Source: Novosphingobium arvoryzae (GTDB lineage: Bacteria; Pseudomonadota; Alphaproteobacteria; Sphingomonadales; Sphingomonadaceae). From it: DNA of 64,000 nucleotides. Every line of letters starts with the position of its first letter. Position 1 is the first letter of the stretch. Location: NCBI RefSeq assembly GCF_014652615.1, contig NZ_BMZD01000002.1, positions 124,001-188,000 on the forward strand. Reading direction: 5' to 3'. Shown piece after piece: positions 16,799-25,861 of the stretch. The notes beneath the pieces are model-generated. The model was not told the DNA's origin. It saw only the letters and a list, made by a program, of their open reading frames with translations, and did no database searches. Both the position numbers and the translations under genes were made by a program.

Positions 16799-17680
16799 TC
16801 AGACCAGCCCGGCGTGTTCCAGCGCCGCATCCACCGCCTTGCGGGCGGCGGCGCTGCACGGGACCAGCGGCAGGCGCAGCTCTTCCCCGATCCAGTCGTG
16901 CACGCGGCTCAGCGCGTACTTGACCGGCCCCGGCGAGGCATCGTCGAACATCGCGTAGTGCAGCGGATAGAGCTTGTCGTTCAGCTCGCGCGCCTTTTCC
17001 AGGTTGTTTTCGGCACACGCCGCCTGGAATTCCGCGCAAAGCTTGGGCGCGACATTGGCCGTCACCGAAATGCAGCCTACGCCGCCCGCCGCGTTGAACG
17101 GCAGGGCCAGTTCATCGTCGCCGGCGAGCTGGCACCAGTCCTTCGAAATTCCCATGCGATGATCGGTCACGCGCGACAGGTCGCCGCTGGCGTCCTTGAT
17201 CGCGATGAAGGTGTCGGGATAGCGCCGCACCAGCTCGATCACAGTTTCCGGCTTGAGATCGGTCACGGTCCGCCCCGGCACGTTGTAGAGCACGATCGGC
17301 AGTTCCGTGTTTTCGGCCAGGAAGCTGAAATGCGCGATCAGCCCTTCCTGGCTGGGACGATTGTAATAGGGCGCAACGCACAGCCCCGCCGCCGCGCCGC
17401 TCTTCTTGGAAAAGTTCAGGTGCAGGCGGGCGTTCATCGTGTCGTTCGATCCGCAGCCCGCGATCACCGGCACCCGGCCCGCGGCCTGTTCGATGCAGAC
17501 CTCGATCACGCGGTGGTGTTCGGCGTTCGACAGGGTCGATGCCTCACCCGTGGTGCCACAGGGAACGAGCGCGGCCGAGCCGTTCTCGATCTGCCAGTCG
17601 ACCAGGCGGCGAAACGCCTTTTCATCGAAGGCGCCATCGCGAAACGGGGTGACCAGAGCCGGAATCGAGCCGGAAAACAT
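16799..17680 (-). CDS. dapA: 4-hydroxy-tetrahydrodipicolinate synthase
   Basis: Condenses aspartate semialdehyde with pyruvate, the committed step to diaminopimelate and lysine. The 293-residue protein shows CGTTGEASTL (Thr43/Thr44 region), YNVPGRT with Tyr132 of the proton relay, and the Schiff-base Lys162 in FIAIKDASGD. The ATG at 17680 gives the normal start MFSGSIPALVTPF and is preceded by AAAGGTAAAG; the frame runs 23 codons further but without family residues. It is divergent from slt across 99 bp. Confidence 0.97.
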   Translation of the reverse strand: MFSGSIPALVTPFRDGAFDEKAFRRLVDWQIENGSAALVPCGTTGEASTLSNAEHHRVIEVCIEQAAGRVPVIAGCGSNDTMNARLHLNFSKKSGAAAGLCVAPYYNRPSQEGLIAHFSFLAENTELPIVLYNVPGRTVTDLKPETVIELVRRYPDTFIAIKDASGDLSRVTDHRMGISKDWCQLAGDDELALPFNAAGGVGCISVTANVAPKLCAEFQAACAENNLEKARELNDKLYPLHYAMFDDASPGPVKYALSRVHDWIGEELRLPLVPCSAAARKAVDAALEHAGLV

Positions 17681-17779
17681 GGACTTTACCTTTGCACTTG
17701 CCCCATAGGTGACGGCACCGGCCGCCCCGCGTTCGGGGTATCCCATCATTCATCGCCTGATAAGGAGCCTTTGGCGAAA

Positions 17780-19759
17780 ATGTCCAGTATGCACCGCAAG
17801 ACAATTCCTTTGTTGCTGGTAATGCTGGCTATCGCTCCGCATGCGGCCCTGGCCCAGTCCGGTGCCGACCGTGACGGGGCGGAGTGGGACCGCGCCCGCG
17901 CCGCGCTGCGCGCCGCGCCCGCCGGAAACATGGCGCAGGCGATTGCGCGGTGGAAGCTGCTATCCGCCTCGGAACGCTTCACCTTTGCCGATTATTCGGG
18001 CTTCATGCTCAGCTATCCGGGCTTTCCGGAAGAGGCCAAGATCCGGGTCTGGGCCGAGCGCGCGCTGGAACGCGAAAGCGCCGAACCCGGCCGGACGGTT
18101 GCCTTTTTCGATCGCTTTGCCCCCGTCACCAACGCCGCCCGTGCGCAATATGCCCTTGCCCTGTTCGCGCTGAACCGGCCCGAGGCGCTGACGGTGGCGC
18201 GCGCGGCCTGGCGCGGCGGCGCGATGAGCGATGCCGCAGAAGCGGCGCTCTCGGCGCGGATTGCCCACACCCTGACTCCGGCGGATCACGATGCGCGCAT
18301 GGACGCCTTGCTGTGGGCCGGGGCTTCGGCGCAGGCGGAGCGGCAGTTGCTCTATGTTTCCGCCGCCGCCCGCCCGCGCTTTCTGGCGCGGATGGGGCTG
18401 GCCAACGGCACTGACCCCAATGGCACGGCGCTGCAACCCGGCGCGGAAGTGCTGCGCGATCCCGGCTATCTCTACAACCGCGCGCGGATGCTGCGGCAGG
18501 CCGGGCGCCAGGCCGAGGCGATCAGCCTGCTGGCCTATCGCGCGCCGCTGGCCGCCCCGCCACAGGACGTGCGCAAGTGGATTGCCGAGCAGCTGGCCAA
18601 CGCCCGCCGCGCCGATGCCGACAGCGCGGTGCGGATCGCAAGCCTGATCGACGATGCCTTTGCCCCCGGCACCGATGTCGCCCGCGAATCGTTCCAGATT
18701 CGCGATGACTACACCTCGCTGATGTGGCTGGGCGGGACGATGGCGCTGAACGGGCTGCGCGACGGGGCGCGGGCCGCGCCGCTGTTCTGGCGCTACGGCG
18801 CGGCAGCGCGCACGCCGCAGACGCGCACCAAGGGCTTCTACTGGGCCGGCCGCGCGATGGCGGCGGCAGGCCGGGTGGCCGAGGCGAACCGCTATTTCGA
18901 AATGGCCGCCGCCTTTCCCGATCAGTATTACGGGATGCTGGCGCTGGAACGGCTGGGCCGGGCCATGCCCGCCTTCAACAACGTCCCCCGCGTTGTCCCG
19001 ACCCGGGCCGAGCGGGACGCCTTCAACGCCCGCGCCCTGACGCTGGCCGTGCGCGAAGTGGCACGCGAGAGCGACTGGCCGACCGGGGTGCGCTTTTTCC
19101 GGGAAATCGCCAACCAGGCCGAAACCGAGGCGGAGCACGTGCTGGTGGCCGAGCTGGCGCGCGAACTGGGGCGGCGCGACTTGGGCGTGATCCTGGCGCA
19201 GGCCGCGCATACGGACGGGTTCGGCGATTTCCAGCAGATCGGCTTTCCGCTGATCCCGATTCCCGAAGGCGGCAACTGGACGATCATCCACGCCATCACC
19301 CGGCAGGAAAGCCAGTTCGCGATGAACGCGGTGAGCCATGCGGGTGCGCGGGGGCTGATGCAGCTGATGCCGGGCACCGCGCGCGAGCAGGCGGGCAAGA
19401 TGGAACTGGCCTATGACCAGCAGGCGCTGACGCTGGACGCGGGCTATAACATCACGCTGGGCAATGCCTATTTCGCCCGCGTGCTGGACTATTTCGGCGG
19501 CAGCTATCCCCTGGCCATCGCGGCCTACAACGCCGGTCCGGGCAACGTGAACAAGTGGCTGCGGCTGAACGGCGATCCCCGCAACGGATCGGTCGACTGG
19601 ATTGAATGGGTGGAGAAGATCCCGATTTCGGAAACGCGCGGCTATGTCCAGCGCGTGCTGGAAAACGCGGTCGTCTATGAAACGATGCACCCGGCCCGCG
19701 CCCGGATGCCCGGTCCCAATCCGCTCAGCCGGTTCATGGGCAAGCGCCAGCCCGGATGA
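17780..19759 (+). CDS. slt: Soluble lytic murein transglycosylase (first of two)
   Basis: A 659-residue periplasmic enzyme that cleaves the glycan strand of peptidoglycan to form 1,6-anhydro-muramic ends. It has a signal peptide (MSSMHRKTIPLLL to AALAQ), a long helical superhelix domain of about 450 residues, and a C-terminal Slt catalytic domain: AITRQESQFAMNAVSHAGARG with catalytic Glu, then LMQLMPGTA, AYNAGPGNVNKWL. AAGGAG lies 12 bases before the chosen ATG; a second ATG follows three codons later. It ends in a short tandem repeat that also contains the greB start. Confidence 0.93.
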   Translation: MSSMHRKTIPLLLVMLAIAPHAALAQSGADRDGAEWDRARAALRAAPAGNMAQAIARWKLLSASERFTFADYSGFMLSYPGFPEEAKIRVWAERALERESAEPGRTVAFFDRFAPVTNAARAQYALALFALNRPEALTVARAAWRGGAMSDAAEAALSARIAHTLTPADHDARMDALLWAGASAQAERQLLYVSAAARPRFLARMGLANGTDPNGTALQPGAEVLRDPGYLYNRARMLRQAGRQAEAISLLAYRAPLAAPPQDVRKWIAEQLANARRADADSAVRIASLIDDAFAPGTDVARESFQIRDDYTSLMWLGGTMALNGLRDGARAAPLFWRYGAAARTPQTRTKGFYWAGRAMAAAGRVAEANRYFEMAAAFPDQYYGMLALERLGRAMPAFNNVPRVVPTRAERDAFNARALTLAVREVARESDWPTGVRFFREIANQAETEAEHVLVAELARELGRRDLGVILAQAAHTDGFGDFQQIGFPLIPIPEGGNWTIIHAITRQESQFAMNAVSHAGARGLMQLMPGTAREQAGKMELAYDQQALTLDAGYNITLGNAYFARVLDYFGGSYPLAIAAYNAGPGNVNKWLRLNGDPRNGSVDWIEWVEKIPISETRGYVQRVLENAVVYETMHPARARMPGPNPLSRFMGKRQPG

Positions 19760-19789
19760 AGCCTGCCCAATGAAGCCTGCCCAATGAAA
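19756..19789 (+). repeat. 14-bp tandem repeat carrying three ATG codons
   Basis: The unit ATGAAGCCTGCCCA occurs at 19756 and 19770 and begins again at 19784 as ATGAAACCTG, the start of greB. The first two copies each encode Met-Lys-Pro-Ala-Gln and a stop; the first lies over the slt stop codon. Because 14 is not a multiple of three, only the last ATG opens greB. Confidence 0.85.
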
Positions 19790-20269
19790 CCTGAAGGCCC
19801 TCCGATCACGCCCGCCGGGTTTGCCGCCCTGCGCGCGCGCTATGACCACCTGCTGGGGACCGAGCGCCCCGCGATCGTCGAGATCGTCAGCTGGGCCGCC
19901 GGCAATGGCGACCGCAGCGAGAACGGCGATTACCTCTATGGCCGCAAGCGGATGCGCGAGATCGACCGCGAGCTGGCGCATCTGGCCCGGCGGATGAAGT
20001 TCTGCCGGGTCGTCGATCCTGCCCGGCAGGAGGACCGCGGCCGCGTCTGGTTCGGCGCAACCGTGACCATCGCGGACGAGGACGACAACCAGCGTACCCT
20101 GACCCTGGTCGGTGACGACGAACAGGATGCCAGCGCGGGCCTGATCGGCTGGAGCGCCCCCCTCGCCCGCGCGCTGCGCGGCGCGGCGCCGGGCGATCTG
20201 CGCCGGGTCAGCCTGCCCGGGGGCGAGAAGGAATGGGAAGTGCTGGAGATTTCTTATCCCGCCGCGTGA
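19784..20269 (+). CDS. greB: Transcription elongation factor GreB
   Basis: The 161-residue protein has the Gre layout: an N-terminal coiled coil ending in the acidic tip (GDRSENGDYLYGRKRMREIDREL), which reaches the RNA polymerase active site to stimulate cleavage of backtracked RNA, and a C-terminal FKBP-like half (FGATVTIADEDD, LTLVGDDEQD, AGLIGWSAPLARALRG). The length and the tip composition favour GreB over GreA. It begins at the third ATG of a short tandem repeat, 24 bp after slt. A weak GCCGC/GCGGC hairpin overlaps its stop. Confidence 0.92.
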   Translation: MKPEGPPITPAGFAALRARYDHLLGTERPAIVEIVSWAAGNGDRSENGDYLYGRKRMREIDRELAHLARRMKFCRVVDPARQEDRGRVWFGATVTIADEDDNQRTLTLVGDDEQDASAGLIGWSAPLARALRGAAPGDLRRVSLPGGEKEWEVLEISYPAA

Positions 20270-20387
20270 GGCGGCGCTTTCCATTTCCGGGTTTCATCCC
20301 TATATCGGCGGCATCGCGGTATTTCGCCTGTAAGCGTCCGCGGCTGAGAGACCATCCGTGCTCCCGCTTACTGGCCGGAGCCCATTC

Positions 20388-20606
20388 ATGGACCTCAATT
20401 CCCTGTATTTTCGCCATCAAGTGCTGCTGATCCGCGCGGCGGCCAGCGGCTCGCGCTCGCTGCGCGCAACCCACGTGGCCGCGGCCGAGGCGCTGGCCGG
20501 CACGATTGCCTGCCTGCAATTCCGCTCTGGCGCGCCCGCATCGCACGGCTGGGCCGCGATTGCCGATCCCGCCGCCGATTTCAGCCAGTGCGAGTGCGCC
20601 GCATGA
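20388..20606 (+). CDS. Small conserved hypothetical protein
   Basis: A 72-residue protein (MDLNSLYFRHQVLLIRAA start) with a helical middle (LRATHVAAAEALAGTIACLQF) and a short acidic, cysteine-containing end (DFSQCECAA). I recognise no named family. It begins after GGCCGGAG, and its stop overlaps the next start as ATGA, which argues that it is really translated. It is the first of a run of four very small genes. No membrane helix or signal peptide. Confidence 0.65.
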   Translation: MDLNSLYFRHQVLLIRAAASGSRSLRATHVAAAEALAGTIACLQFRSGAPASHGWAAIADPAADFSQCECAA

Positions 20607-20827
20607 GCCGGGCGATGAACATCAAGCTGACCGAGGCCGAAGTGCTGGCCGAATGCGCAACCCGCAACGTCAAGGTCAGCGCCATCGAGCCGCTGCCGGG
20701 CGTCGGCACGCACCTGGTCTGCGTCACCATCGAAGGGGCGGATGAAATCCGCGCGCGCCTGAAAAAGCACCTGATTACCGGAGCGGTGAAGCGCTTTCCG
20801 TTCTACCGCGTGCCCGGCGCCTGGTAA
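20603..20827 (+). CDS. Small conserved hypothetical protein
   Basis: A 74-residue protein with mixed alpha/beta character: MNIKLTEAEVLAEC, IEPLPGVGTHLVCVT, then a basic end (RARLKKHLITGAVKRFPFYRVPGAW). Its ATG overlaps the stop of the preceding gene by four bases, so the two are coupled. An in-frame ATG five codons earlier is possible but lies inside the previous gene. Cytoplasmic by prediction; function unknown. Confidence 0.65.
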   Translation: MSRAMNIKLTEAEVLAECATRNVKVSAIEPLPGVGTHLVCVTIEGADEIRARLKKHLITGAVKRFPFYRVPGAW

Positions 20828-20869
20828 GGCCTTTCCCGCCAGCGCTGCTTCTGGCAAGGCTGGCGGAGC

Positions 20870-21049
20870 ATGGCTGACATCATCAATCTCCGCCTGGCCC
20901 GCAAGGCCCGCGCCCGCAGCGACGCGCAAGTCGCAGCGGCGGAAAACCGCGCCCGGTTTGGCCAGACCAAGGCCGTGAAACAGGTTCGCGCGCTGGACGA
21001 AGCCCGCGCCGCCCGGCAACTGGACGGCGCAAAGCGCGGGGACGATTGA
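20870..21049 (+). CDS. DUF4169 family small protein
   Basis: A 59-residue, highly charged protein: it begins MADIINLRLARKARAR, continues with the helix AAAENRARFGQTKAVKQ and ends RQLDGAKRGDD. This is the characteristic pattern of DUF4169, a short alphaproteobacterial family without known function. TGGCGGAG lies before the ATG. Its TGA shares a base with the following ATG (TGATG), giving tight coupling. The whole chain is one long basic helix, so nucleic acid or ribosome contact is conceivable, but that is only inference. Confidence 0.82.
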   Translation: MADIINLRLARKARARSDAQVAAAENRARFGQTKAVKQVRALDEARAARQLDGAKRGDD

Positions 21050-21252
21050 TGCGCACCACGTATGACCATGCCACCGTGCGGCTCTATCACCTCGACAGCG
21101 AGCAGGAAGGCGGCGCGGCGACCACGCTGTGCTATGCCCCGCTGGCCGAGGCGCTGGCCATGGCGGCCGCCCAGCCAGAGGAATTGCAGGGCGGATTATT
21201 CATCGCCACCGACAACGATGTGGTGGCCTACCTCGACCTGATCGGGCAATAG
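21049..21252 (+). CDS. Small conserved hypothetical protein
   Basis: A 67-residue protein, MRTTYDHATVRLYHL start, with LCYAPLAEALAMAAAQPEE in the middle and a closing strand ATDNDVVAYLDL. The ATG is part of TGATG with the DUF4169 stop. A TTG one codon earlier is less likely. No family recognised; neither signal nor membrane segment. Its close linkage to the DUF4169 gene suggests a shared message. Confidence 0.68.
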   Translation: MRTTYDHATVRLYHLDSEQEGGAATTLCYAPLAEALAMAAAQPEELQGGLFIATDNDVVAYLDLIGQ

Positions 21253-21260
21253 CGCCGCCG

Positions 21261-21755
21261 ATGAAACCCGTCGTTCCCGCCGCGATCCTTGCGCTGGCCG
21301 CGCTGGCCAGCCCGGCGCTCGCCCGCGATGCGCTGGGGATGTTCGGCGAATGGGCCGCCTTCCGCGATCCCGCCGTGCCGCGCTGCTACGCCATCGCCAA
21401 GGCCGCGCCCTCCACGCTGCAACGCGATTACCAGCCCTATGCCGATGTGGCCTATTGGCCCAGGCAGGGCGTGCGCGGGCAGGTCCACTTTCGCCTGTCG
21501 CGCAAGCTGGCGGCGGATGCGAAGATCACGCTCAGCATAGGCGGACAGAAAATCCCCCTGACGGGCGGTGGCGGGGATGCCTGGGCGGTGGACAAGCGCG
21601 GCGATGCCGCCATCGTCGCGGCCATGCGGTCGGCCCGTGAAATGACCGTCAGCGCCCGCGATGCGCGCGGCCGCGGCTTTTCCAACACCTGGCAACTGGC
21701 CGGGGCCGCAACCGCAATGGACGCCGCCGCCGTGGGGTGTGCCGCCATTCGCTAG
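21261..21755 (+). CDS. Secreted protein, IalB-like
   Basis: A 164-residue exported protein. Residues 1-21 form a signal peptide ([10 protein letters not shown] to PALA). The mature part has [11 protein letters not shown], a central [33 protein letters not shown], and [22 protein letters not shown], similar to invasion-associated locus B (IalB)-like proteins that often precede rlmN in sphingomonads. Two cysteines could form a disulfide. It is 8 bp after the preceding small gene and 35 bp before rlmN. Function in non-pathogens unknown. Confidence 0.7.
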   Translation: MKPVVPAAILALAALASPALARDALGMFGEWAAFRDPAVPRCYAIAKAAPSTLQRDYQPYADVAYWPRQGVRGQVHFRLSRKLAADAKITLSIGGQKIPLTGGGGDAWAVDKRGDAAIVAAMRSAREMTVSARDARGRGFSNTWQLAGAATAMDAAAVGCAAIR

Positions 21756-21790
21756 CTTTTCCGGGCGCGGCGCACTATATCGCCGCGCTT

Positions 21791-23053
21791 ATGGCCGATA
21801 CTGCACTTATGCCCATCCCCGGACAGATCGATCCGGTGCCCGTCGCGCGCGACATCACCCCGCGTGCCGATGGCCGCATCGACCTGATCGGCCTGCCCCG
21901 CCCGCGCATTGCCGAACTGTTCGCCGCCGCCGGGCTCGACCCCAAGGCGGCCAAGCTGCGCGCCAAGCAGGTGTTCCACTGGCTCTATCACCGCGGCGTC
22001 ACCGATTTCGAGGCGATGACCGACATTGCCAAGACCATGCGGCCCTGGCTGGCGGAGCGGTTCGTGATCGGCCGGCCGGAAATCGTGCTGGCCCAGCATT
22101 CCAGCGATGGCACCCGCAAGTGGCTGCTGCGCACCGATGACGGCCACGAATTCGAAATGGTCTTCATTCCCGATGCGGACCGCGGCACGCTGTGTGTTTC
22201 CAGCCAGGTCGGCTGCACGCTGAACTGCCGGTTCTGCCACACCGGCACGATGCGGCTGGTGCGCAACCTGACGCCGGGCGAGATTGTCGGGCAGGTCATG
22301 CTGGCGCGCGACGCGCTGGGCGAATGGCCGCGCGCGGGCCAGGCCGATCTGGCCGCACTGGGCGATGATCTGGTCGACGAGGACGGCGGCTATTCCTCTG
22401 ACGGACGCCTCCTCACCAACATCGTCATGATGGGCATGGGCGAGCCGCTGTACAACTTCGACAACGTCCGCGATGCGCTGAAGCTGGTGATGGACGGCGA
22501 TGGCCTCGCCCTGTCGAAGCGCCGCATCACCCTTTCGACCAGCGGCGTCGTGCCGATGATGGCCAAGTGCGGCGAAGAAATCGGCGTCAACCTGGCCGTC
22601 TCGCTCCACGCCGTCTCCAAGGACGTGCGCGACGAGATCGTCCCGATCAACCGCAAGTATGGCCTTGAAGAATTGCTGCAGGCCTGCGCCGATTACCCCG
22701 GCGCATCGAACGCGCGGCGCATCACGTTCGAGTACGTCATGCTCAAGGACAAGAACGACAGCGATGCCGACGCACGCGAACTGGTCCGCCTGATCAAGCA
22801 GTACAAGCTGCCCGCCAAGGTCAACCTGATCCCGTTCAACCCCTGGCCCGGCGCGATCTATGAATGCTCCACGCCAGAGCGTATCCGCCGCTTTTCCGAC
22901 ATCGTGTTCGAAGCCGGGATCAGCGCCCCGGTGCGCACCCCGCGCGGGCGCGACATCGACGCGGCCTGCGGCCAGCTGAAAACCGCCGCCCAGAAGATGA
23001 GCCGCGCCGAACTGGACCGTCTGGCCGAGGAAAAGCAGGCCGCGCTGGGCTAA
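21791..23053 (+). CDS. rlmN: 23S rRNA/tRNA adenine C2-methyltransferase RlmN
   Basis: Radical SAM enzyme that methylates A2503 of 23S rRNA and A37 of some tRNAs. The 420-residue protein has the iron-sulfur motif C142-x3-C146-x2-C149 in CTLNCRFCH, preceded by [11 protein letters not shown], then [10 protein letters not shown] (SAM binding) and a C-terminal cysteine in DIDAACGQL expected to form the methyl intermediate. The ATG at 21791 is just after the IalB-like gene. It overlaps the end of the convergent phzF-type gene by 4 bases. Confidence 0.96.
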   Translation: MADTALMPIPGQIDPVPVARDITPRADGRIDLIGLPRPRIAELFAAAGLDPKAAKLRAKQVFHWLYHRGVTDFEAMTDIAKTMRPWLAERFVIGRPEIVLAQHSSDGTRKWLLRTDDGHEFEMVFIPDADRGTLCVSSQVGCTLNCRFCHTGTMRLVRNLTPGEIVGQVMLARDALGEWPRAGQADLAALGDDLVDEDGGYSSDGRLLTNIVMMGMGEPLYNFDNVRDALKLVMDGDGLALSKRRITLSTSGVVPMMAKCGEEIGVNLAVSLHAVSKDVRDEIVPINRKYGLEELLQACADYPGASNARRITFEYVMLKDKNDSDADARELVRLIKQYKLPAKVNLIPFNPWPGAIYECSTPERIRRFSDIVFEAGISAPVRTPRGRDIDAACGQLKTAAQKMSRAELDRLAEEKQAALG

Positions 23054-23883
23054 CGCAGCGCCGCCCCGGCGGCGATGGTATCCACCCGCCCGCCGATCCA
23101 GACTGCGCCGTCCGGCTCGATCCGGCAATGCACGCGGCCGTCCGCGCCGATCTGCTGGCCCTGCCGCGCGATATAGCGATCCTGCGCCAGACCGCTGGCG
23201 AACAGGTATTGGGCGGTGGCGGCATTGAGGCTGCCAGTAACGGGATCTTCCTTCAGCTCGCCATTGGCGTTGGCGAAAAACGCGCGCACTTCCCAGGCCG
23301 GATCGCTGTCGTCATGCGGCCCGACCAGCCCCACATCGGTGCCCAGCGGCGCGCGGGCCACCGGCTGCGCCGCCAGCACAGCGGCGGCAGAGCGCAGCCG
23401 CAGCAGTTTCCACCCCGGTCCGTTGTTGGCGTGCACCGCATCGACGATGCCCGCTTCGTCCACCCCGGTCAGCCGCGCCACTTCGGCCCGCTCCTCCGCC
23501 GAGAGCGGCCCGCCTTTCACCAGCGGCGGGGCCTTGAACGCCAGCAGCTCGCCCTCGATCCGCACCTCGACCAGCCCGACCCCGCATTCCTGCACGACCA
23601 CGCCCGCGCGCTTGGGCTGTCCCCCGGCGCGCAACCAGGCGTGGGCCGTGCCCAGCGTCGGATGGCCCGCGAACGGCAATTCGCCCGCCGGATAGAAAAT
23701 CCGCACCCGGTAATCGGCATCGGGATGCGTCGGCGGCAGCAGGAAGGTGCACTCCGAAAAGCCGATCCAGCGCGTCAGGCGCAGCATCGCCTCGGCGCTC
23801 ATCCCGTCAGCGGCGTGGACCACGCCCAGCGGATTGCCCGCCATGGCCCGCGCCCCGAACACATCGACCAGATCAAGCTGCAT
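23050..23883 (-). CDS. PhzF family isomerase/epimerase
   Basis: A 277-residue protein of the PhzF (diaminopimelate epimerase-like) fold. It starts [22 protein letters not shown], carries the conserved Glu44 in [11 protein letters not shown], the [17 protein letters not shown] segment that contacts substrate, and [18 protein letters not shown] in the second half. Family members isomerise small acids; most outside phenazine producers have no assigned substrate. No phenazine genes are nearby. The ATG at 23883 is chosen since the upstream frame has no family residues. Confidence 0.88.
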   Translation of the reverse strand: MQLDLVDVFGARAMAGNPLGVVHAADGMSAEAMLRLTRWIGFSECTFLLPPTHPDADYRVRIFYPAGELPFAGHPTLGTAHAWLRAGGQPKRAGVVVQECGVGLVEVRIEGELLAFKAPPLVKGGPLSAEERAEVARLTGVDEAGIVDAVHANNGPGWKLLRLRSAAAVLAAQPVARAPLGTDVGLVGPHDDSDPAWEVRAFFANANGELKEDPVTGSLNAATAQYLFASGLAQDRYIARQGQQIGADGRVHCRIEPDGAVWIGGRVDTIAAGAALR

Positions 23884-24026
23884 GCGCGATTCTCCTTCAG
23901 GCGGACGCAGGGCTAACCGCTCGTCGCGGCAAGGCAACTGTCCAACGCGCCGTTCATCGCCCGTTTTGGCGATCCGGCGCAAGGTATCCGGGTCGCAACT
24001 GCTCAACCCGAAAGGAACAAGCAGCC

Positions 24027-24377
24027 ATGAAGAAACCCATTCTGGCCCTGATGATGGCCGCCGTCACCCTCCCCGCCGCCCCCGCGCTGGCCGATCCGCC
24101 GCACTGGGCCCCGGCCCACGGCTACCGCGCCAAGCAGGGCGGCATCGCCTATCGCACCACCGACAACGGCATCCGCTACTGGCGGGGCGAGGACGGGCGC
24201 TATTACTGCAAGCGGTCCAACGGCACCACCGGCCTGCTGGTCGGCGCGGCGCTGGGCGCGCTGGTCGGCCGTGCGGTCGATACGCGCGGCGAACGCACCA
24301 CCGGCACGATCCTGGGCGCGGCAGCCGGGGCGCTGATCGGCAAGGAACTGGATAGCGGCCCGACCCGCTGCCGCTAG
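24027..24377 (+). CDS. Secreted glycine-zipper (2TM) protein
   Basis: A 116-residue envelope protein with a signal peptide (MKKPILALMM to ALADP), a short polar part with IRYWRGEDGRYYCKRS, and two glycine-zipper helices, GLLVGAALGALVG and GTILGAAAGALIG, typical of the glycine zipper 2TM domain found in small outer membrane/periplasmic proteins. A cysteine near the end (PTRCR) and one in YYCKRS could bond. A ribosome site GAAAGGAA lies upstream. Probably structural; exact role unknown. Confidence 0.82.
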   Translation: MKKPILALMMAAVTLPAAPALADPPHWAPAHGYRAKQGGIAYRTTDNGIRYWRGEDGRYYCKRSNGTTGLLVGAALGALVGRAVDTRGERTTGTILGAAAGALIGKELDSGPTRCR

Positions 24378-24447
24378 GCGGCATGGACCGGGTCTTTCGT
24401 CCCCTGCCGATTGACGCGGCGGGCCATCGTCCGCATGGGTTGCGGCG

Positions 24448-25200
24448 ATGACCCGACCCGCTGTTCTCGTTACCGGAGGCGCCCGGCGCATTGGCGCCGT
24501 GCTGACCCGCACGTTCGCGGCGGCAGGCTGGCACGTGGTGATCCACGTCAAGGATTCGGTCCGCGATGCCCAGACCCTCGCCGCCACGCTGCCCTCGGCC
24601 GAAGTCGTCACCTGCGACCTGACCGATCCCGCCGCCGCCGCCGCCATGATCGAGCAGGTGGCCGCGCGGCTGGATGACTGGCGGGTGCTGGTGAACTGCG
24701 CGGCCGTATTCAACCTTGATACCGCCGCCGCCATCGACCATCCGACCTATGTCGAGGCCGTGACCGTCAATGCCGAAAGCCCGGCCCGCATGGCGCAGGC
24801 ATTCCTGGCCCATGCGCGGTCCGCTGGTGGCCGCCGGGTAATCAATTTCCTCGACCAGAAGCTGCGCAACCCGAACCCGGATTTCTTCAGCTACACGATG
24901 GCCAAGCATGGCCTCGCCGCCGCCACCACGATGCAGGCGATGGCGCAGACCAGCGCCACGGACCGGGTCTATGGCCTTGCCCCCGGCGCGATGATGGCCA
25001 GTTTCGACCAGGCGCCGGAGGAGCACGAGATCAGCGGGCGGATGAACCTGCTGCGCCGCCTGACCGATCCGCAGGAACTGGCCGACGCGGCGCTGTGGCT
25101 GGCCGACGGCTGGCTGGCCAGCGGAGAAACCCTGTTCATCGATTCCGGCCAGCATTTGCTGGCGCAGCCGCGCGACGTGCTCTACCTCGCGCGGGCATGA
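24448..25200 (+). CDS. SDR family oxidoreductase, FolM/pteridine reductase-like
   Basis: A 250-residue short-chain dehydrogenase. It has the Rossmann loop TGGARRIGAVL near the N-terminus, NCAAVFN in place of NAG, and the catalytic Tyr-x3-Lys as YTMAK followed by HGLAAATTMQ. The pattern TGGARRIG plus INFLDQKL is close to FolM/pteridine reductase-like enzymes, which reduce dihydropterins. No folate gene is adjacent here. Its stop overlaps the next gene by four bases, so they are cotranscribed. Substrate assignment is tentative. Confidence 0.8.
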   Translation: MTRPAVLVTGGARRIGAVLTRTFAAAGWHVVIHVKDSVRDAQTLAATLPSAEVVTCDLTDPAAAAAMIEQVAARLDDWRVLVNCAAVFNLDTAAAIDHPTYVEAVTVNAESPARMAQAFLAHARSAGGRRVINFLDQKLRNPNPDFFSYTMAKHGLAAATTMQAMAQTSATDRVYGLAPGAMMASFDQAPEEHEISGRMNLLRRLTDPQELADAALWLADGWLASGETLFIDSGQHLLAQPRDVLYLARA

Positions 25201-25784
25201 TTCCCGATCCGCTCAGCATCTTCACCGCGTCCACCGCCGTCGTTGCCCTCGCCGAAATCGGCGACAAGACGATGCTGCTGGCAATCGTCCTTGCCGCGCG
25301 GCTGCGGGCGCACTGGCAGATCCTGGCCGGGATCCTGGTCGCCACGCTGGCCAACCACGGCCTTGCCGCGCTGATCGGGCAGGAAGTGGCCGGGCTGCTG
25401 GACGCGCCGTGGTTCCGCACGGCGGTCGCGCTGGGCTTCATCGCCATGGCCGCCTGGACGCTGGTGCCCGACAAGCTGGACGATGACGAAGACAGCTTCG
25501 CCCATCGCGGCGGCGCATTCCTGACCACGCTGGTCGCGTTCTTCCTGGTCGAAATGGGCGACAAGACCCAGATCGCCACGATCGCGCTGGGCGCACAGTA
25601 TCAGGATGTGGTCATCGTGGCCGCCGGCACCACGCTGGGGATGATGCTGGCCAATGCGCCCGCCGTGTTCCTGGGCGAGGAGCTGGTCAAGCGCGTCTCG
25701 CTGAACGCCACGCGCATTGCCGCGGCGCTGCTGTTCCTGGTGCTGGGGCTGTGGCAGCTGGCCGGGATTTTCGGCTGGCTCTGA
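25197..25784 (+). CDS. TMEM165/GDT1 family cation transporter
   Basis: A 195-residue membrane protein of the UPF0016/GDT1 family. The two diagnostic E-x-G-D-K-T motifs are present, EIGDKTML near residue 19 and EMGDKTQI near residue 118, each in the first helix of a three-helix half, so six helices in an inverted repeat. Relatives move Mn2+ or Ca2+, in bacteria mostly as Mn exporters. It starts in ATGA overlap with the SDR gene. No manganese riboswitch is visible upstream. Confidence 0.92.
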   Translation: MIPDPLSIFTASTAVVALAEIGDKTMLLAIVLAARLRAHWQILAGILVATLANHGLAALIGQEVAGLLDAPWFRTAVALGFIAMAAWTLVPDKLDDDEDSFAHRGGAFLTTLVAFFLVEMGDKTQIATIALGAQYQDVVIVAAGTTLGMMLANAPAVFLGEELVKRVSLNATRIAAALLFLVLGLWQLAGIFGWL

Positions 25785-25861
25785 CCCCCTTGCCGCCACG
25801 CCGCTGGTAAGGCCGTCATTAGGACTTGTCTCTGCGCGCAGGAGGCATAGTCTTCCTGCCC

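Noticed and set aside
20261..20280. Terminator after greB
   Set aside because: A 5-bp GCCGC/GCGGC stem overlapping the stop codon with only TTT after it is too weak to claim as a separate feature.
20330..20390. CGGCTGAGAGACC before the first small gene, reminiscent of a TPP riboswitch core
   Set aside because: The remaining conserved THI-box parts (GATCTGG, GCGNAGGGA) are absent and the gene is not a thiamine gene.
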